DNA from: Corynebacterium occultum
Lineage (GTDB): Bacteria; Actinomycetota; Actinomycetes; Mycobacteriales; Mycobacteriaceae
Direction of reading: 5' to 3'
Length of the DNA stretch: 64,000 bases
Assembly (NCBI RefSeq): GCF_009734425.1
Contig: NZ_CP046455.1
Coordinates: 434,001-498,000 of the forward strand
Position 1 is the first letter of the stretch. Every line of letters starts with the position of its first letter. The position numbers were made by a program, and so were the translations under genes. A model generated the notes under the pieces. That model was given only the letters and a program-made list of their open reading frames with translations. It was not told the origin of the DNA and did no database searches. This document shows, one piece after another, positions 25,732-34,795 of the stretch.

Positions 25732-26421
25732 GTGGCTAAGGCATCTCTCGACAAGAAACCCTTCGACGTGGCGTCCATGTTTGACGACGTCGGAGAAAAA
25801 TACGACCTGACCAACACGATCCTCTCCTTCGGGCAGGACCGTGTCTGGCGCAAGAAGGCCCGCGAACGTCTCGCCCTGCAGCCGGGGGAGAAGGTGTTGG
25901 ACCTGGCGGCAGGCACCGCCGTCTCGACGGTGGAACTGAGCAAATCCGGGGCCTGGGTGGTCGCCTGCGACTTCTCCCAGGGCATGCTGGCCGCCGGTCG
26001 GGACCGCGATGTGCCGAAGGTGGTCGGGGATGGCATGCAGCTGCCCTTCGCCGACAACAGCTTCGATGCGGTCACCATCTCCTACGGGCTGCGCAATATC
26101 CATGACTTCCGGGCCGGCCTGCGCGAAATGGCCCGGGTCACTCGACCCGGTGGCCGACTCCTGGTCAATGAGTTCTCCACCCCCACGGTGCCCGTCTTCG
26201 GCACCCTGTACAAGGAATACCTGATGCGCCTGCTGCCCAAGGTGGCGCGCCTGGTCTCCTCCAACCCGGCAGCCTATGAGTATCTGGCGGACTCCATCCG
26301 GGAGTGGCCCGGGCAGGAGGGCCTGGCCCGGGAGATCAACCGCAACGGTTGGTCGGACAGTGGCTGGCAGGACCTGACCTTCGGTATCGTCGCCATCCAC
26401 TCGGCGATCAAACCGGAGTAG
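25732..26421 (+). CDS. menG: demethylmenaquinone methyltransferase MenG/UbiE
   Basis: This SAM-dependent enzyme adds the 2-methyl group to demethylmenaquinone, the last ring modification. The 229-aa product begins with the family signature [20 protein letters not shown] and has the SAM motif [16 protein letters not shown] around residue 58. It also has the UbiE motif [20 protein letters not shown] near residue 120 and ends with the [13 protein letters not shown] region. GTG 25732 is the start given the -10 box 8 nt upstream. It overlaps menJ tail to tail by 14 nt. Confidence 0.94.
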   Translation: MAKASLDKKPFDVASMFDDVGEKYDLTNTILSFGQDRVWRKKARERLALQPGEKVLDLAAGTAVSTVELSKSGAWVVACDFSQGMLAAGRDRDVPKVVGDGMQLPFADNSFDAVTISYGLRNIHDFRAGLREMARVTRPGGRLLVNEFSTPTVPVFGTLYKEYLMRLLPKVARLVSSNPAAYEYLADSIREWPGQEGLAREINRNGWSDSGWQDLTFGIVAIHSAIKPE

Positions 26422-27673
26422 CGTCCCACAGCGGGCTGTCCTTACGGACTCCGGAGACCACCCTTCCAGCGGTCCGCCAGAGCCGGGCCATCAGATCCCG
26501 ATCCGCATCGGTGATCAGATTGCCCATCAGGCGGGCCGCCGCCGGCATCAGCGTCGCCCCCACCGGGCCCCGCAGTCCCAGAGGGCCCACCAGCGGCAGG
26601 AAAGCGGGGTAGGTCAGCAGCCGGGCCGCAGTACGGGCCAGGAGAAAAGCCTCCCCATAATGGGCGCGGAGCACCTCCGGCCAGAGCAGGGTGAAGTCCC
26701 TGCCGCTCCCCGCATCCAGCAGATTGACCGCCATTTCCGCGGTCTCCATGCCATAGTCAATGCCCTCACCATTGAGGGCGTTGACACAGGCCGCGGCGTC
26801 GCCAAGCAGCATCCAGTTCCGGCCGGCGACATTGGACACCGCCCCACCCATGGGCAGCAGGGCGGAGGCCACCTCGCGGGGCTGACCCAGCCCCCAGTCC
26901 GTGCGCTGCTGATCAGCGTAGAAATGCAGCAGCTTCTTGGTGTTGATCTTCGCCGGGCGTTCCTCCGTGGAAAGTGCCCCCAGGCCGAGGTTCACATCCC
27001 CGTTACCGAGGGGGAAGATCCAGCCATAACCGGGCTGCACCACATCATCGGCATCGCGGAGCTCCACATGGGAATGCATCCACTCATCATCGGAGCGGGT
27101 GGAGGAGCAGTAGGAACGTGCGGCGATGCCGTAAACCTCCCCACGGTGCCACCGCCGGCCCAGCAACTTGCCGAAGGTGGAACGCACCCCATCGGCGACC
27201 AGCACATACTTTGCGGTGACCTCCACCTCGCGGCCAGCCACACTGATGCGGACCCGATCCAGTCGGGCACCGTCGAACTCCACCCCGGTGGCGGTTGCCC
27301 CTTCCCAGAGCTGCACCCCGCGCTGGACTGCGGCGGCGACCAGGAGGGCGTCGAAAAGCGTGCGTGGCATGGCCGAACCCACCGTGCCATAGTGACCCTC
27401 CGGCCAGGGTGCGGTCACGGAACCACCGTAACCGTGCAGCTTCAGGCCCCGGTTGCGGTGGGAGGAGGTCACCTCATCCGCCAGGCCGAGTTTCTGCAGC
27501 TGATTCACCGCCCGCGGGGTCAGGCCATCACCGCAGGTTTTATCGCGGGGGAATTCGGCGGCGTCGATGAGCAGGGTCTCGAAGCCGGACTCCGCGGCGT
27601 GCAGGGCGGCGGTGGAACCGGTCGGGCCGGCCCCGATGACGAGGACGTCTACGTGCTGGTTCTGAACACTCAC
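26408..27673 (-). CDS. menJ: menaquinone reductase MenJ (geranylgeranyl reductase family)
   Basis: MenJ is an FAD enzyme that saturates one isoprene unit of the menaquinone side chain, giving the MK-n(H2) quinones typical of this group. The 421-aa product has the FAD-binding motif [21 protein letters not shown] at residues 10-30, the [10 protein letters not shown] motif near residue 47, and the second FAD contact region [22 protein letters not shown] around residue 290. It resembles the Rv0561c type of geranylgeranyl reductase and holds the same place opposite menG. GTG 27673 is the first start with family homology. A GACAAT box lies 6 nt upstream. Confidence 0.9.
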   Translation of the reverse strand: MSVQNQHVDVLVIGAGPTGSTAALHAAESGFETLLIDAAEFPRDKTCGDGLTPRAVNQLQKLGLADEVTSSHRNRGLKLHGYGGSVTAPWPEGHYGTVGSAMPRTLFDALLVAAAVQRGVQLWEGATATGVEFDGARLDRVRISVAGREVEVTAKYVLVADGVRSTFGKLLGRRWHRGEVYGIAARSYCSSTRSDDEWMHSHVELRDADDVVQPGYGWIFPLGNGDVNLGLGALSTEERPAKINTKKLLHFYADQQRTDWGLGQPREVASALLPMGGAVSNVAGRNWMLLGDAAACVNALNGEGIDYGMETAEMAVNLLDAGSGRDFTLLWPEVLRAHYGEAFLLARTAARLLTYPAFLPLVGPLGLRGPVGATLMPAAARLMGNLITDADRDLMARLWRTAGRVVSGVRKDSPLWDATPV

Positions 27674-27834
27674 ATGCCCATTGTCGCACCACCGCCGGGG
27701 GAGGGATGACCCCAGGGTGCCCCGTCTCCATGGTTTGGACTACGGTTAAGTGCGAACTCCTACTGGATAATTCCCATGATGACCACCCGCCGGTCACTTC
27801 GGAATCTTAGCTGAGCTGCAAGGACACCCAACAC

Positions 27835-28890
27835 ATGAGCAACGGTCACAACACTCCGCCGAGTCCCTCCGGACACCGGGTGGAGCCGGAACTGACCGGC
27901 GCTGTTAACGGAGTCATTGATTTCGGAGATGAGCAGCTCAACGCCCGAATCACCCAGGGCATGCTCAAGATCGAGACCCTCCTGCGGGCCGAACTTTCCC
28001 GTGGCGAAGACTTCCTCGTGGACAAGGTGCTGCACCTGGCTGAGGCCGGTGGCAAGCGTTTCCGCCCCATGTTCGCGCTGCTTGCCGCGCAATATGGCAG
28101 CGACCCGGAAAGTGAGCGGGTCATCAAGGCCGGCGCGGTGGTCGAGATCGTCCACCTGGCCACCCTCTATCACGATGATGTGATGGATGAGGCGGAGCGT
28201 CGCCGTGGGGTGGAATCCGCCAATCACCGCTGGTCCAACTCAGTGGCCATCCTCGCCGGTGACATTCTCCTGGCGCACGCCTCCAAGCTCATGTCCGAGC
28301 TGGGGTCGGAAACCGTCGCCCATTTCGCCGAAACCTTCGGTGACCTGGTGACCGGGCAGATGCGCGAAACCATCGGTGCCCGGGATGAGGACCCCATCGA
28401 GCACTACACCAAGGTCATCCGGGAGAAGACGGGTGTGCTCATCGCCTCCGCCGGTTACCTCGGAGCCCTCCATGGGGGTGCCGAGGAGGCGGAAATCAAC
28501 GCCCTCAAGCGTTATGGCTCCGCCATCGGCATGGTCTTCCAGATCGTCGATGACATCATCGACATCTTCTCCGACCCCGATGAGTCAGGGAAGACCCCCG
28601 GCACTGATCTGCGGGAAGGGGTGTTCACCCTTCCCGTGCTCTACGCCATGGCGGAGGACACCCCGGTCGGTGCAGAACTACGCGGACTGCTCACCGGCCC
28701 CGTCACCGATGACGCCACCGTGGCACGGGTACTCGACCTGCTTGCCGAATCCACCGGCCGGGCCCGCGCCCTGGCCGATATCAAGCACTACCTGGCCGAG
28801 GCGGAGGAGCAGCTGGATCTGCTGCCACAGAACCAGGTCACCGCAGCGCTGCGCACCCTGGCGGAGATCAGCTCCCGCCGGGTCGGTTAA
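27835..28890 (+). CDS. long-chain polyprenyl diphosphate synthase
   Basis: This enzyme builds the all-trans prenyl diphosphate that MenA attaches to the naphthoquinone ring. The 351-aa product has the first Asp-rich motif D114-D115-V-M-D118 followed by the RRRG basic site, and the second D239-D240-I-I-D243. The GKRFRPMFALLAAQYG motif is near residue 74. The residues before the first motif (LATLYH) are bulky-poor, fitting a long product such as C40, but chain length cannot be set from sequence. ATG 27835 follows AAGGAC. Called grcC1, hepT, hepB or ispB in relatives. Confidence 0.92.
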   Translation: MSNGHNTPPSPSGHRVEPELTGAVNGVIDFGDEQLNARITQGMLKIETLLRAELSRGEDFLVDKVLHLAEAGGKRFRPMFALLAAQYGSDPESERVIKAGAVVEIVHLATLYHDDVMDEAERRRGVESANHRWSNSVAILAGDILLAHASKLMSELGSETVAHFAETFGDLVTGQMRETIGARDEDPIEHYTKVIREKTGVLIASAGYLGALHGGAEEAEINALKRYGSAIGMVFQIVDDIIDIFSDPDESGKTPGTDLREGVFTLPVLYAMAEDTPVGAELRGLLTGPVTDDATVARVLDLLAESTGRARALADIKHYLAEAEEQLDLLPQNQVTAALRTLAEISSRRVG

Positions 28891-28969
28891 AAACCGCTTC
28901 TGTCCTGCCGATTTGCGGTATCTCCGGCAGTGCCTCTAAAGTATTGAAGCGCACCAGCAATGGTGCAAC

Positions 28970-29054
28970 GCCAGATTGCCCGAGTGGCCAAAGGGAGCGG
29001 ACTGTAAATCCGCCGGCTCAGCCTTCGAAGGTTCAAATCCTTCATCTGGCACCA
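28970..29054 (+). tRNA. tRNA-Tyr (GTA)
   Basis: The acceptor stem GCCAGAT/ATCTGGC is perfect and the anticodon GTA is at 29004-29006. A long variable arm (class II) and GTTCAAATC T-loop region are present. The CCA end is encoded (ACCA, 29051-29054). It heads the tRNA cluster before secE. Confidence 0.95.
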
Positions 29055-29058
29055 GATC

Positions 29059-29091
29059 AGAGCTCATCCGAGAAATCGGATGGGCTCTTTT
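29059..29091 (+). terminator. Rho-independent terminator after tRNA-Tyr
   Basis: A 13-bp stem (29059-29071 with 29076-29088, one G-U pair) closed by a GAAA tetraloop is followed by TTTT. It starts 4 nt after the tRNA. The following stretch to 29403 holds no gene that I can support. Confidence 0.88.
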
Positions 29092-29402
29092 GGTGTTTCC
29101 AGGGTTGGTGGCTCGGCTCGCTGGGGCCGCCCTGAAGTCTGTGCCGGCGCGCTGCAGTCCCTGTGAGGCGCTTATCGACGTCCCCCGGGGTGGCCTCCGG
29201 CGCCAGCGGGGGCCTTGGGGGCAATGTGGGCGGTGTGCTCCCCGGGGCGCTGGGAGGTTCCCGGGGTTTGCAGGAGTGACTGGGGTGAGTGAAAAAAGGG
29301 GCTCTCAGCTGGCGATTGTGTTCTTCGGGCAACTCAGGCTAATCTCTTGGTTGATCGCACAGGGGCGAAGCTTGGAAAAGTTCCTCCCTGCACTGTGATC
29401 AT

Positions 29403-29475
29403 GCCCCCTTAGCTCAGTCGGTAGAGCGTTTCCATGGTAAGGAAAAGGTCATCAGTTCGATTCTGATAGGGGGCT
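29403..29475 (+). tRNA. tRNA-Thr (GGT), copy 1
   Basis: The acceptor stem GCCCCCT/AGGGGGC, the anticodon stem TTTCC/GGAAA with anticodon GGT, and a normal D- and T-arm are present. CCA is not encoded. The 73-nt gene is identical to the copy at 29752. Confidence 0.95.
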
Positions 29476-29492
29476 CTGCTTTTTCGCAGTCA

Positions 29493-29539
29493 CCCTGACT
29501 CTGGACCGGTAGGTTCTCAGTCAGGGATTTTTGTTTTTC
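29493..29539 (+). terminator. Rho-independent terminator after tRNA-Thr copy 1
   Basis: CCCTGACT (29493-29500) pairs with AGTCAGGG (29519-29526), followed by ATTTTTGTTTTTCC. Confidence 0.85.
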
Positions 29540-29751
29540 CCGGGGAACGGGGGAGCTTCGGGGTTCTGTCGCCGAGATCCCCGGAGGGTGGGACGGGTTC
29601 CGGGGAGTCGTGCTTCGGGGTGGCGCCGGAAAAGGATAAAAACCTATGTCTTCCTGCCGATTTGTGTTCCAAATGTATGTCGGGTTAATCTTTTGGAGGT
29701 CGCAACGAGAGGGGCCCACAAATAAGTGAGTCCTGATCAAGTAATGACTAT

Positions 29752-29824
29752 GCCCCCTTAGCTCAGTCGGTAGAGCGTTTCCATGGTAAGGAAAAGGTCA
29801 TCAGTTCGATTCTGATAGGGGGCT
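29752..29824 (+). tRNA. tRNA-Thr (GGT), copy 2
   Basis: It is identical over all 73 nt to the copy at 29403-29475. The 276-nt spacers and flanks differ, apart from the first few bases after the gene (CTCTG). A possible promoter is TTGTGT (29662-29667) with TTAATC 17 nt downstream, but it is weak. Confidence 0.95.
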
Positions 29825-29864
29825 CTGTTTTTTGTCTCACGCGTGCTGCGGAGGCGGAACACTT

Positions 29865-29938
29865 GGCGATGTAGCTCAGTTGGTGAGAGCGCGCGACTCA
29901 TAATCGCGAGGTCGAGGGTTCGAATCCCTCCATCGCTA
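29865..29938 (+). tRNA. tRNA-Met (CAT), elongator type
   Basis: The acceptor stem GGCGATG/CATCGCT has a G-U first pair and the anticodon CAT is at 29899-29901. The first pair and the TAGCTCAGTTGGT D-arm fit elongator tRNA-Met rather than the initiator. CCA is not encoded. Confidence 0.92.
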
Positions 29939-29952
29939 CTGGGACAAAGATC

Positions 29953-29994
29953 GGCACCATCTTCGGTCTTGGCCGCGGAAGGTGCCTTTTCTTT
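29953..29994 (+). terminator. Rho-independent terminator after tRNA-Met
   Basis: GGCACC (29953-29958) pairs with GGTGCC (29981-29986) with additional inner pairing, followed by TTTTCTTTT. Confidence 0.8.
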
Positions 29995-30044
29995 TCCCAA
30001 ACTCCAGCCAGGGGGTAGTTTTCTCCGGAAGATTTCTTCTCTGG

Positions 30045-30050
30045 TAGGAT
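30045..30050 (+). promoter_or_regulatory. -10 box upstream of tRNA-Trp and secE
   Basis: TAGGAT lies 30 nt upstream of tRNA-Trp. The -35 region (TTTTCT near 30019) is weak. The transcript probably covers tRNA-Trp and secE. Confidence 0.45.
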
Positions 30051-30080
30051 AGTTTAGGCCCTCTAGTTATGGGGGCCAAT

Positions 30081-30153
<73 letters not shown>

Positions 30154-30178
30154 CAAAGTTTTCTATCTGAGGAGTGTC

Positions 30179-30502
30179 GTGAGCGAAGATCAGCTGGACA
30201 AGGACGGTTCACTCCGTCCCGCCGGTAAGCGACAGCTGGCTGGTGTGTCTACGACCTCCACCTCCTCTTATGAGGCCAAGCGTCTCGCACCGGAACCCAA
30301 GGACGATGATTCCCCGGGTGGTTCCGTCACCCGCTTCCTGCCGGAAGTTGTCTCGGAGATGGGTAAGGTTGTCTGGCCCACCGCGCGCCAGATGGTCACC
30401 TACACCCTGGTGGTGTTCGCCTTCCTGATCGTGCTCACCGCACTGGTCTCCGGCGTTGACTTCCTGGCCGGCCTCGGAGTTGAAGCAGTACTGACACCCT
30501 AG
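30179..30502 (+). CDS. secE: preprotein translocase subunit SecE
   Basis: SecE is the essential membrane subunit that clamps SecY in the Sec translocon. The 107-aa product has a hydrophilic N-terminal extension of about 55 residues, the conserved amphipathic helix FLPEVVSEMGKVVWPTARQM, and one membrane helix (about residues 76-98). The start is GTG 30179 after GAGGAG. It lies between tRNA-Trp and nusG. A strong hairpin follows, so nusG expression may be partly separate. Confidence 0.95.
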   Translation: MSEDQLDKDGSLRPAGKRQLAGVSTTSTSSYEAKRLAPEPKDDDSPGGSVTRFLPEVVSEMGKVVWPTARQMVTYTLVVFAFLIVLTALVSGVDFLAGLGVEAVLTP

Positions 30503-30528
30503 GTAGACTCCTAGATATACAGATCTTG

Positions 30529-30567
30529 ATCCCGCCGACTCCTCAAAGAGTCGGCGGGATAATTATT
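30529..30567 (+). terminator. hairpin between secE and nusG
   Basis: A perfect 13-bp stem (30529-30541 with 30548-30560) has a 6-nt loop and is followed by AATTATTTG. It is a terminator or attenuator that may lower read-through into nusG. Confidence 0.7.
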
Positions 30568-30661
30568 TGCCAGATCCCGCAGGTAACATGGTGACCCAGA
30601 CAGCTCGGTCGCCCCGCTGCGGGAGTTGACGGACGACGATGAATTAAGTTTGGGAGAAATC

Positions 30662-31567
30662 ATGAGCGACGAGAACAGCATTTCCGAGGAATTCGCCTCG
30701 AACGCAACCGAACAGAACACCGACCTGGACTTCGCCAAGGCCGCAGAGACCGCCCTCGCTGAGGCCCAGGCCAACCAGGCCGGGGAAATCGAGGAGGACA
30801 CCTCCTCCTTCGAAGAGGATGCCGCAGCTGCCGTTGAGGCCAGCGCCGGCAACGAGGAAGCTGACCCGGCCACCGCCGCGGCAGCCGCCGCCCTCGGTGA
30901 CACGGAGGAACTTGATGCTGAGGCCGCACACCGCAAGCGCCTGCGGGAGTACACCCGCGAGCTGAAGAAGCTGCCGGGCCAGTGGTACATCATCCAGTGC
31001 TACTCCGGTTATGAGAACAAGGTGAAGACCAACCTGGACATGCGTGCCCAGACCCTCGAGGTGGAGGACTCCATCTACGATGTGGTCGTCCCGATCGAGC
31101 AGGCCGTCGAGATCAAGGACGGCAAGAAGAAACTGGTCAAACGCAAGCTGCTCCCGGGTTATGTCCTGGTGCGCATGGACATCAATGACCGTTCCTGGTC
31201 CGTCGTCCGTGACACCCCCGGTGTCACCAGCTTCGTAGGCAACGAGGGCAATGCCACCCCGGTCAAGCACCGCGACGTCGCCAAGTTCCTGATGCCCGCC
31301 GAGAGTGGCGCTGCCGGTGAGGCTGCAGCCGTCACCGCCGAGGGTGAGAAGCTGGTTGCCATGCCGGAGGAGCAGAAGCGGCCGAAGAACCAGATCGACT
31401 TCGAGGTCGGCGAGGCTGTCACCATCCTCACCGGTGCACTGGCATCTGTTTCCGCCACCATCTCCGCGATCGACCCGGAGAGCGGCAAGATCCAGGCCCT
31501 GGTCTCGATCTTCGGTCGCGAGACCCCGGTCGAGCTCACCGCCGACCAGGTGGAGAAGCTGGCCTAA
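30662..31567 (+). CDS. nusG: transcription termination/antitermination factor NusG
   Basis: NusG binds RNA polymerase and links it to Rho, ribosomes and antitermination complexes. The 301-aa protein has an acidic, Ala/Glu-rich extension of about 100 residues before the NGN domain, which starts near [20 protein letters not shown]. The NGN core ends in [21 protein letters not shown]. An insert rich in Ala follows, and then the KOW domain [23 protein letters not shown] 30662 follows GGGAGAAA; the frame continues to 30626 but without homology. It is longer than the E. coli protein because of the N-terminal extension, as in other actinobacteria. Confidence 0.95.
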   Translation: MSDENSISEEFASNATEQNTDLDFAKAAETALAEAQANQAGEIEEDTSSFEEDAAAAVEASAGNEEADPATAAAAAALGDTEELDAEAAHRKRLREYTRELKKLPGQWYIIQCYSGYENKVKTNLDMRAQTLEVEDSIYDVVVPIEQAVEIKDGKKKLVKRKLLPGYVLVRMDINDRSWSVVRDTPGVTSFVGNEGNATPVKHRDVAKFLMPAESGAAGEAAAVTAEGEKLVAMPEEQKRPKNQIDFEVGEAVTILTGALASVSATISAIDPESGKIQALVSIFGRETPVELTADQVEKLA

Positions 31568-31588
31568 TACCGCATCTGAGGTTCCACC

Positions 31589-31638
31589 GCAGCCCGTCCC
31601 CCACAGTGTTTGGTGGGTGGCGGGCTGCCGTGTATTCT
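31589..31638 (+). promoter_or_regulatory. rplKA promoter overlapping the nusG end hairpin
   Basis: TTGGTG (31610-31615) and TATTCT (31633-31638) are 17 nt apart and form a good promoter with an extended TG before the -10. The -35 lies in the loop side of a long hairpin whose outer stem is GCAGCCCG (31589-31596) with CGGGCTGC (31621-31628). Termination and initiation signals are therefore interleaved. The leader to rplK is about 160 nt. Confidence 0.6.
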
Positions 31639-31750
31639 GGTACACCGCGTGTCATTTTTCTGACGTGCCCAAAATCATTCATCCCCGGTGGCCGGGTACA
31701 CGTGAAGATCTCAGTCCTTTGAGGCTGGTAGCGGGTCTCGGAATCCGGAC

Positions 31751-31780
31751 GGGGAAGTGTCATCATCGTGACGCCTCCCC
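31751..31780 (+). promoter_or_regulatory. leader hairpin upstream of rplK
   Basis: GGGGA (31751-31755) pairs with TCCCC (31776-31780). Inside it, GTGTCA (31757-31762) pairs with TGACGC (31769-31774), separated by an A/C internal mismatch. It ends 25 nt before the rplK ATG. In other bacteria L1 represses the L11-L1 mRNA by binding a leader structure; this hairpin is a candidate for that site by position only. Confidence 0.4.
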
Positions 31781-31805
31781 GGTATCAAGGGAAGTAGGTA
31801 ATTCG

Positions 31806-32243
31806 ATGGCTCCGAAGAAGAAGAAGAAGGTTTCAGGCTTCATCAAGCTGCAGATCCAGGCTGGCGCCGCTAACCCGGCACCGCCCGTTGGCCCGGCACT
31901 GGGTTCCCACGGCGTCAACATCATGGAATTCTGTAAGGCCTACAACGCCGCAACCGAATCCCAGCGTGGCAACGTCATCCCCGTCGAGATCACCGTCTAC
32001 GAGGATCGCAGCTTCGATTTCAAGCTGAAGACCCCGCCGGCAGCCAAGCTGCTGCTGAAGGCCGCTGGCCTGCAGAAGGGCTCCGGTGTCCCGCACACCG
32101 ACAAGGTCGGATCCGTCACCATGGATCAGATCAAGGAGATCGCGGCGACCAAGAAGGAAGACCTCAACGCCAACGACGTCGAGGCTGCCGCCAAGATCAT
32201 CGCCGGCACCGCCCGCTCCATGGGCATCACCATCCAGGGTTAA
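31806..32243 (+). CDS. rplK: 50S ribosomal protein L11
   Basis: L11 forms the stalk base and binds the GTPase-associated region of 23S rRNA. The 145-aa product shows the family sequence [22 protein letters not shown], with the Pro-rich N-terminal linker implicated in thiopeptide binding. The C-terminal rRNA-binding domain ends in [11 protein letters not shown] Lys run (KKKKKVSGF) opens the protein. ATG 31806 is followed by standard L11 sequence. It is first in the rplK-rplA unit. Confidence 0.97.
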   Translation: MAPKKKKKVSGFIKLQIQAGAANPAPPVGPALGSHGVNIMEFCKAYNAATESQRGNVIPVEITVYEDRSFDFKLKTPPAAKLLLKAAGLQKGSGVPHTDKVGSVTMDQIKEIAATKKEDLNANDVEAAAKIIAGTARSMGITIQG

Positions 32244-32261
32244 TTTTCCCTGACACCCCCC

Positions 32262-32288
32262 TGTCCCGGGGATTCACGCCCCGGGACA
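32262..32288 (+). promoter_or_regulatory. strong hairpin between rplK and rplA
   Basis: TGTCCCGGGG (32262-32271) and CCCCGGGACA (32279-32288) form a perfect 10-bp stem with a 7-nt loop, flanked on both sides by C runs and with no T tract. It may control the ratio of L11 to L1 or mark an RNA processing point. Confidence 0.5.
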
Positions 32289-32357
32289 CCCCCAGCACAA
32301 CCGTGGCAGGGCCAGCTCCGGCCCGCACCACAAGATTCCAGAAAAGGAAATCCGCAA

Positions 32358-33065
32358 ATGAGCAAGAAGTCCAAGGCATACCGCGCAGCCGCTGAACTGG
32401 TTGACCAGAACAAGCAGTACTCCCCGATCGAGGCTGCCGCCCTGATCAAGGAGACCTCCTCCAAGAACTACGACGCTTCCGTCGATGTCGCCATCCGTCT
32501 GGGCGTTGACCCCCGTAAGGCTGACCAGCTGGTTCGCGGCACCGTCTCCATGCCGAACGGCACCGGTAAGACCGTCCGCGTCGCCGTCTTCGCCGCTGGC
32601 GAGAAGGCCACCGAGGCTGAGGCTGCTGGCGCTGACTTCGTCGGCACCGACGAGCTCGTCGCCAAGATCCAGGAAGGCTGGACCGACTTCGATGTCGCCA
32701 TCGCCACCCCGGATCAGATGGCCAAGATCGGCCGCATCGCTCGCGTCCTGGGCCCCCGTGGCCTGATGCCGAACCCGAAGACCGGCACCGTCACCAACGA
32801 TGTCACCAAGGCCATCACCGAGGTCAAGGGCGGCAAGATCTCCTTCCGCGTTGACAAGGCCTCCAACCTGCACGCCTCCATCGGTAAGGCATCCTTCGAT
32901 GCCAAGGCCATCGCCGAGAACTACGGCGCGCTGATCGATGAGCTCAACCGCATCAAGCCGTCCTCCTCCAAGGGAATCTACCTGAAGAAGATCACCCTCT
33001 CCTCCACCTCTGGCCCGGGCATCCCGGTTGACACCCACGTGCAGAAGAACTACGTCGGCGAGTAA
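32358..33065 (+). CDS. rplA: 50S ribosomal protein L1
   Basis: L1 binds 23S rRNA at the mobile stalk near the E site, and in many bacteria also represses its own operon. The 235-aa product has the typical N-terminus [13 protein letters not shown], the loop [16 protein letters not shown] near residue 132, and the C-terminal [21 protein letters not shown] 32358 follows AAAAGGAAA. A terminator follows the gene, ending the unit before the accessory operon. Confidence 0.97.
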   Translation: MSKKSKAYRAAAELVDQNKQYSPIEAAALIKETSSKNYDASVDVAIRLGVDPRKADQLVRGTVSMPNGTGKTVRVAVFAAGEKATEAEAAGADFVGTDELVAKIQEGWTDFDVAIATPDQMAKIGRIARVLGPRGLMPNPKTGTVTNDVTKAITEVKGGKISFRVDKASNLHASIGKASFDAKAIAENYGALIDELNRIKPSSSKGIYLKKITLSSTSGPGIPVDTHVQKNYVGE

Positions 33066-33106
33066 TTCCGCCGCTGTTTCCCCGCTGAGGGATATAGTTT
33101 AAGGGC

Positions 33107-33143
33107 AACCCCCGTCACCCAATTACTGGGAGGCGGGGTTTTC
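33107..33143 (+). terminator. Rho-independent terminator after rplA
   Basis: AACCCC(C)CG from 33107 pairs with CGGGGTT ending 33140, with inner CCC/GGG pairing, and is followed by TTTTC. Confidence 0.8.
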
Positions 33144-33310
33144 TCCTGCCCGGGGCAGCATTCTGGGACCCCTTCTGTGCAGGTCCACCCAGCTGATGAA
33201 GGATGTCTCATCTGGGGCTCACCTGAGCTTCATTGAAAGAGCGGATGATGGAGGGGAAGAAAGAACAACGTTTATTCCCCGGTCGATGAATCCTCAGGAG
33301 TTTGCCCACC

Positions 33311-34792
33311 ATGCCACCGAACCAGCCCCATGACAGCAACCACCATTCCCGCCCCCGGGCGAACATCGTCGGCTCCGGCCCCAATGGGCTGAGCGCCGCA
33401 CTCCAGCTGGCGCGCGAAGGGTGGGAGGTGGAGATCTTCGAACGCAATGAACACCCCGGCGGGGCCGCAGCATCCGCCCCCCTGCTGGGGGAGGGCACCA
33501 TTGTTGATCGTGGTGCCGCCGCCCACCCCTTCGGTGTGGCCAGCCCTGTATTCCGGGAGTTTGAGCTGGAGAAGCATGGCCTGGAATGGTGCCACTCGAC
33601 TTATCCCATGGCGCACCCCATGGCGGACCAGCCCGCCGCCTTCCTGCACCGTGACCTCGCCGCCACCGCCGCCGGACTGAGCGGAGACGGCAAGAACTGG
33701 AAGCGCGCCCACGGCCACCTGGTGAGCAATATTGATGAGCACCTGGAAAATATCCTGGGCCCCATGTTGCGCTGGCCGAAGCACCCCCTCCGCATGGCCC
33801 AATTCGGAACCTTGGCGGCACTTCCCGCCAAAACCACAGCGGAGATGCTCTTCCGGGAGGAATCCACCCGGGCACTTTTCCTCGGCTCCGGGGTACATGC
33901 CATCACCCCACCGAACAGGCCCTTCACCACGGCCTTCGCCCTGCTCTTCGGATCACTGGGCATGAGCCGCGGCTGGCCGGTGGTCCGCGGCGGCACCCAG
34001 GGACTGGTCGACGCCCTGCTCAGCGCCCTCAATGAGCACGGGGTGAAGATCCACACCGGGGTAGAGGTCCATGACCTGCGGGAACTGCCTCCCGCGGAGG
34101 CCACCGTCCTGAACCTGACCCCGGCCCAGATTCTGCGCCTCCAACACACCGGGCTGGCCCCCCGGGTACTCAAACGCCTGGCTGGCTGGAAGTACGGTGC
34201 CGGGGTGTTCAAGGTGGATTATCTGCTGGATGGCCCGGTGCCCTGGTCTGACCCCCGGGTCGGGGAAGCCAGCACCGTGCATGTGGTCGGCGGGCCTGAT
34301 GAAATTCAACATGCTGAGGCGGAGGTGGCTCGGGGTCGGATGCCGGACCGCCCCTTCGTCATGGTCTGCCAGCAGCAGGTGGCTGACCCCACCCGAGCTA
34401 CGGGACCTGCGGCCGGCAAGCAGGTGCTGTGGAGTTATGCGCATGTGCCCCAGGGGTACCGGGAACCGCAGCCCGGTTTCATCGCCAACCTCATTGAATC
34501 CCAGATCGAGCGTTTCGCCCCCGGTTTCCGGGAGCGGATCCAACACCAGGTGCAGCACAGCCCTGATGATCTGGAGTCCTGGAACCCCAACCTCATCGGC
34601 GGGGATATCGCCGGTGGCGGCATGCAGGGGCTGCAGTCCCTGCTCCGCCCCGGCATCACCCTGAACCCCTACCGGCTCAATGAGCGGGGCCTTTACCTTG
34701 CCTCCGGAGCCACTCCACCCGGGGCCGGGGTCCATGGTGTGCCCGGTTCCTGGGCCGCCCGGGCCGCGATGCAGGATCAGGGTGGGAAATAA
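33311..34792 (+). CDS. NAD(P)/FAD-dependent oxidoreductase, phytoene desaturase-like
   Basis: The 493-aa flavoprotein has the dinucleotide-binding motif VGSGPNGLSAALQLAREGWE at residues 20-39, then EIFERNEHPGGAAAS. It closes with the desaturase-type FAD motif GLYLASGATPPGAGVHGVPGSWAA near the C-terminus. This architecture is shared with phytoene desaturases and human PYROXD2-like proteins. The substrate is unknown. No carotenoid genes are nearby, so it need not act on a carotenoid. ATG 33311 has AGGAG 9 nt upstream. It leads a three-gene operon (3-nt gap, then a 4-nt overlap) between rplA and rplJ. Confidence 0.82.
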   Translation: MPPNQPHDSNHHSRPRANIVGSGPNGLSAALQLAREGWEVEIFERNEHPGGAAASAPLLGEGTIVDRGAAAHPFGVASPVFREFELEKHGLEWCHSTYPMAHPMADQPAAFLHRDLAATAAGLSGDGKNWKRAHGHLVSNIDEHLENILGPMLRWPKHPLRMAQFGTLAALPAKTTAEMLFREESTRALFLGSGVHAITPPNRPFTTAFALLFGSLGMSRGWPVVRGGTQGLVDALLSALNEHGVKIHTGVEVHDLRELPPAEATVLNLTPAQILRLQHTGLAPRVLKRLAGWKYGAGVFKVDYLLDGPVPWSDPRVGEASTVHVVGGPDEIQHAEAEVARGRMPDRPFVMVCQQQVADPTRATGPAAGKQVLWSYAHVPQGYREPQPGFIANLIESQIERFAPGFRERIQHQVQHSPDDLESWNPNLIGGDIAGGGMQGLQSLLRPGITLNPYRLNERGLYLASGATPPGAGVHGVPGSWAARAAMQDQGGK

Positions 34793-34795
34793 GAC

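Noticed and set aside
28976..29398. Open frame running through tRNA-Tyr
   Set aside because: It covers the tRNA gene and its terminator, so it is not a protein gene.
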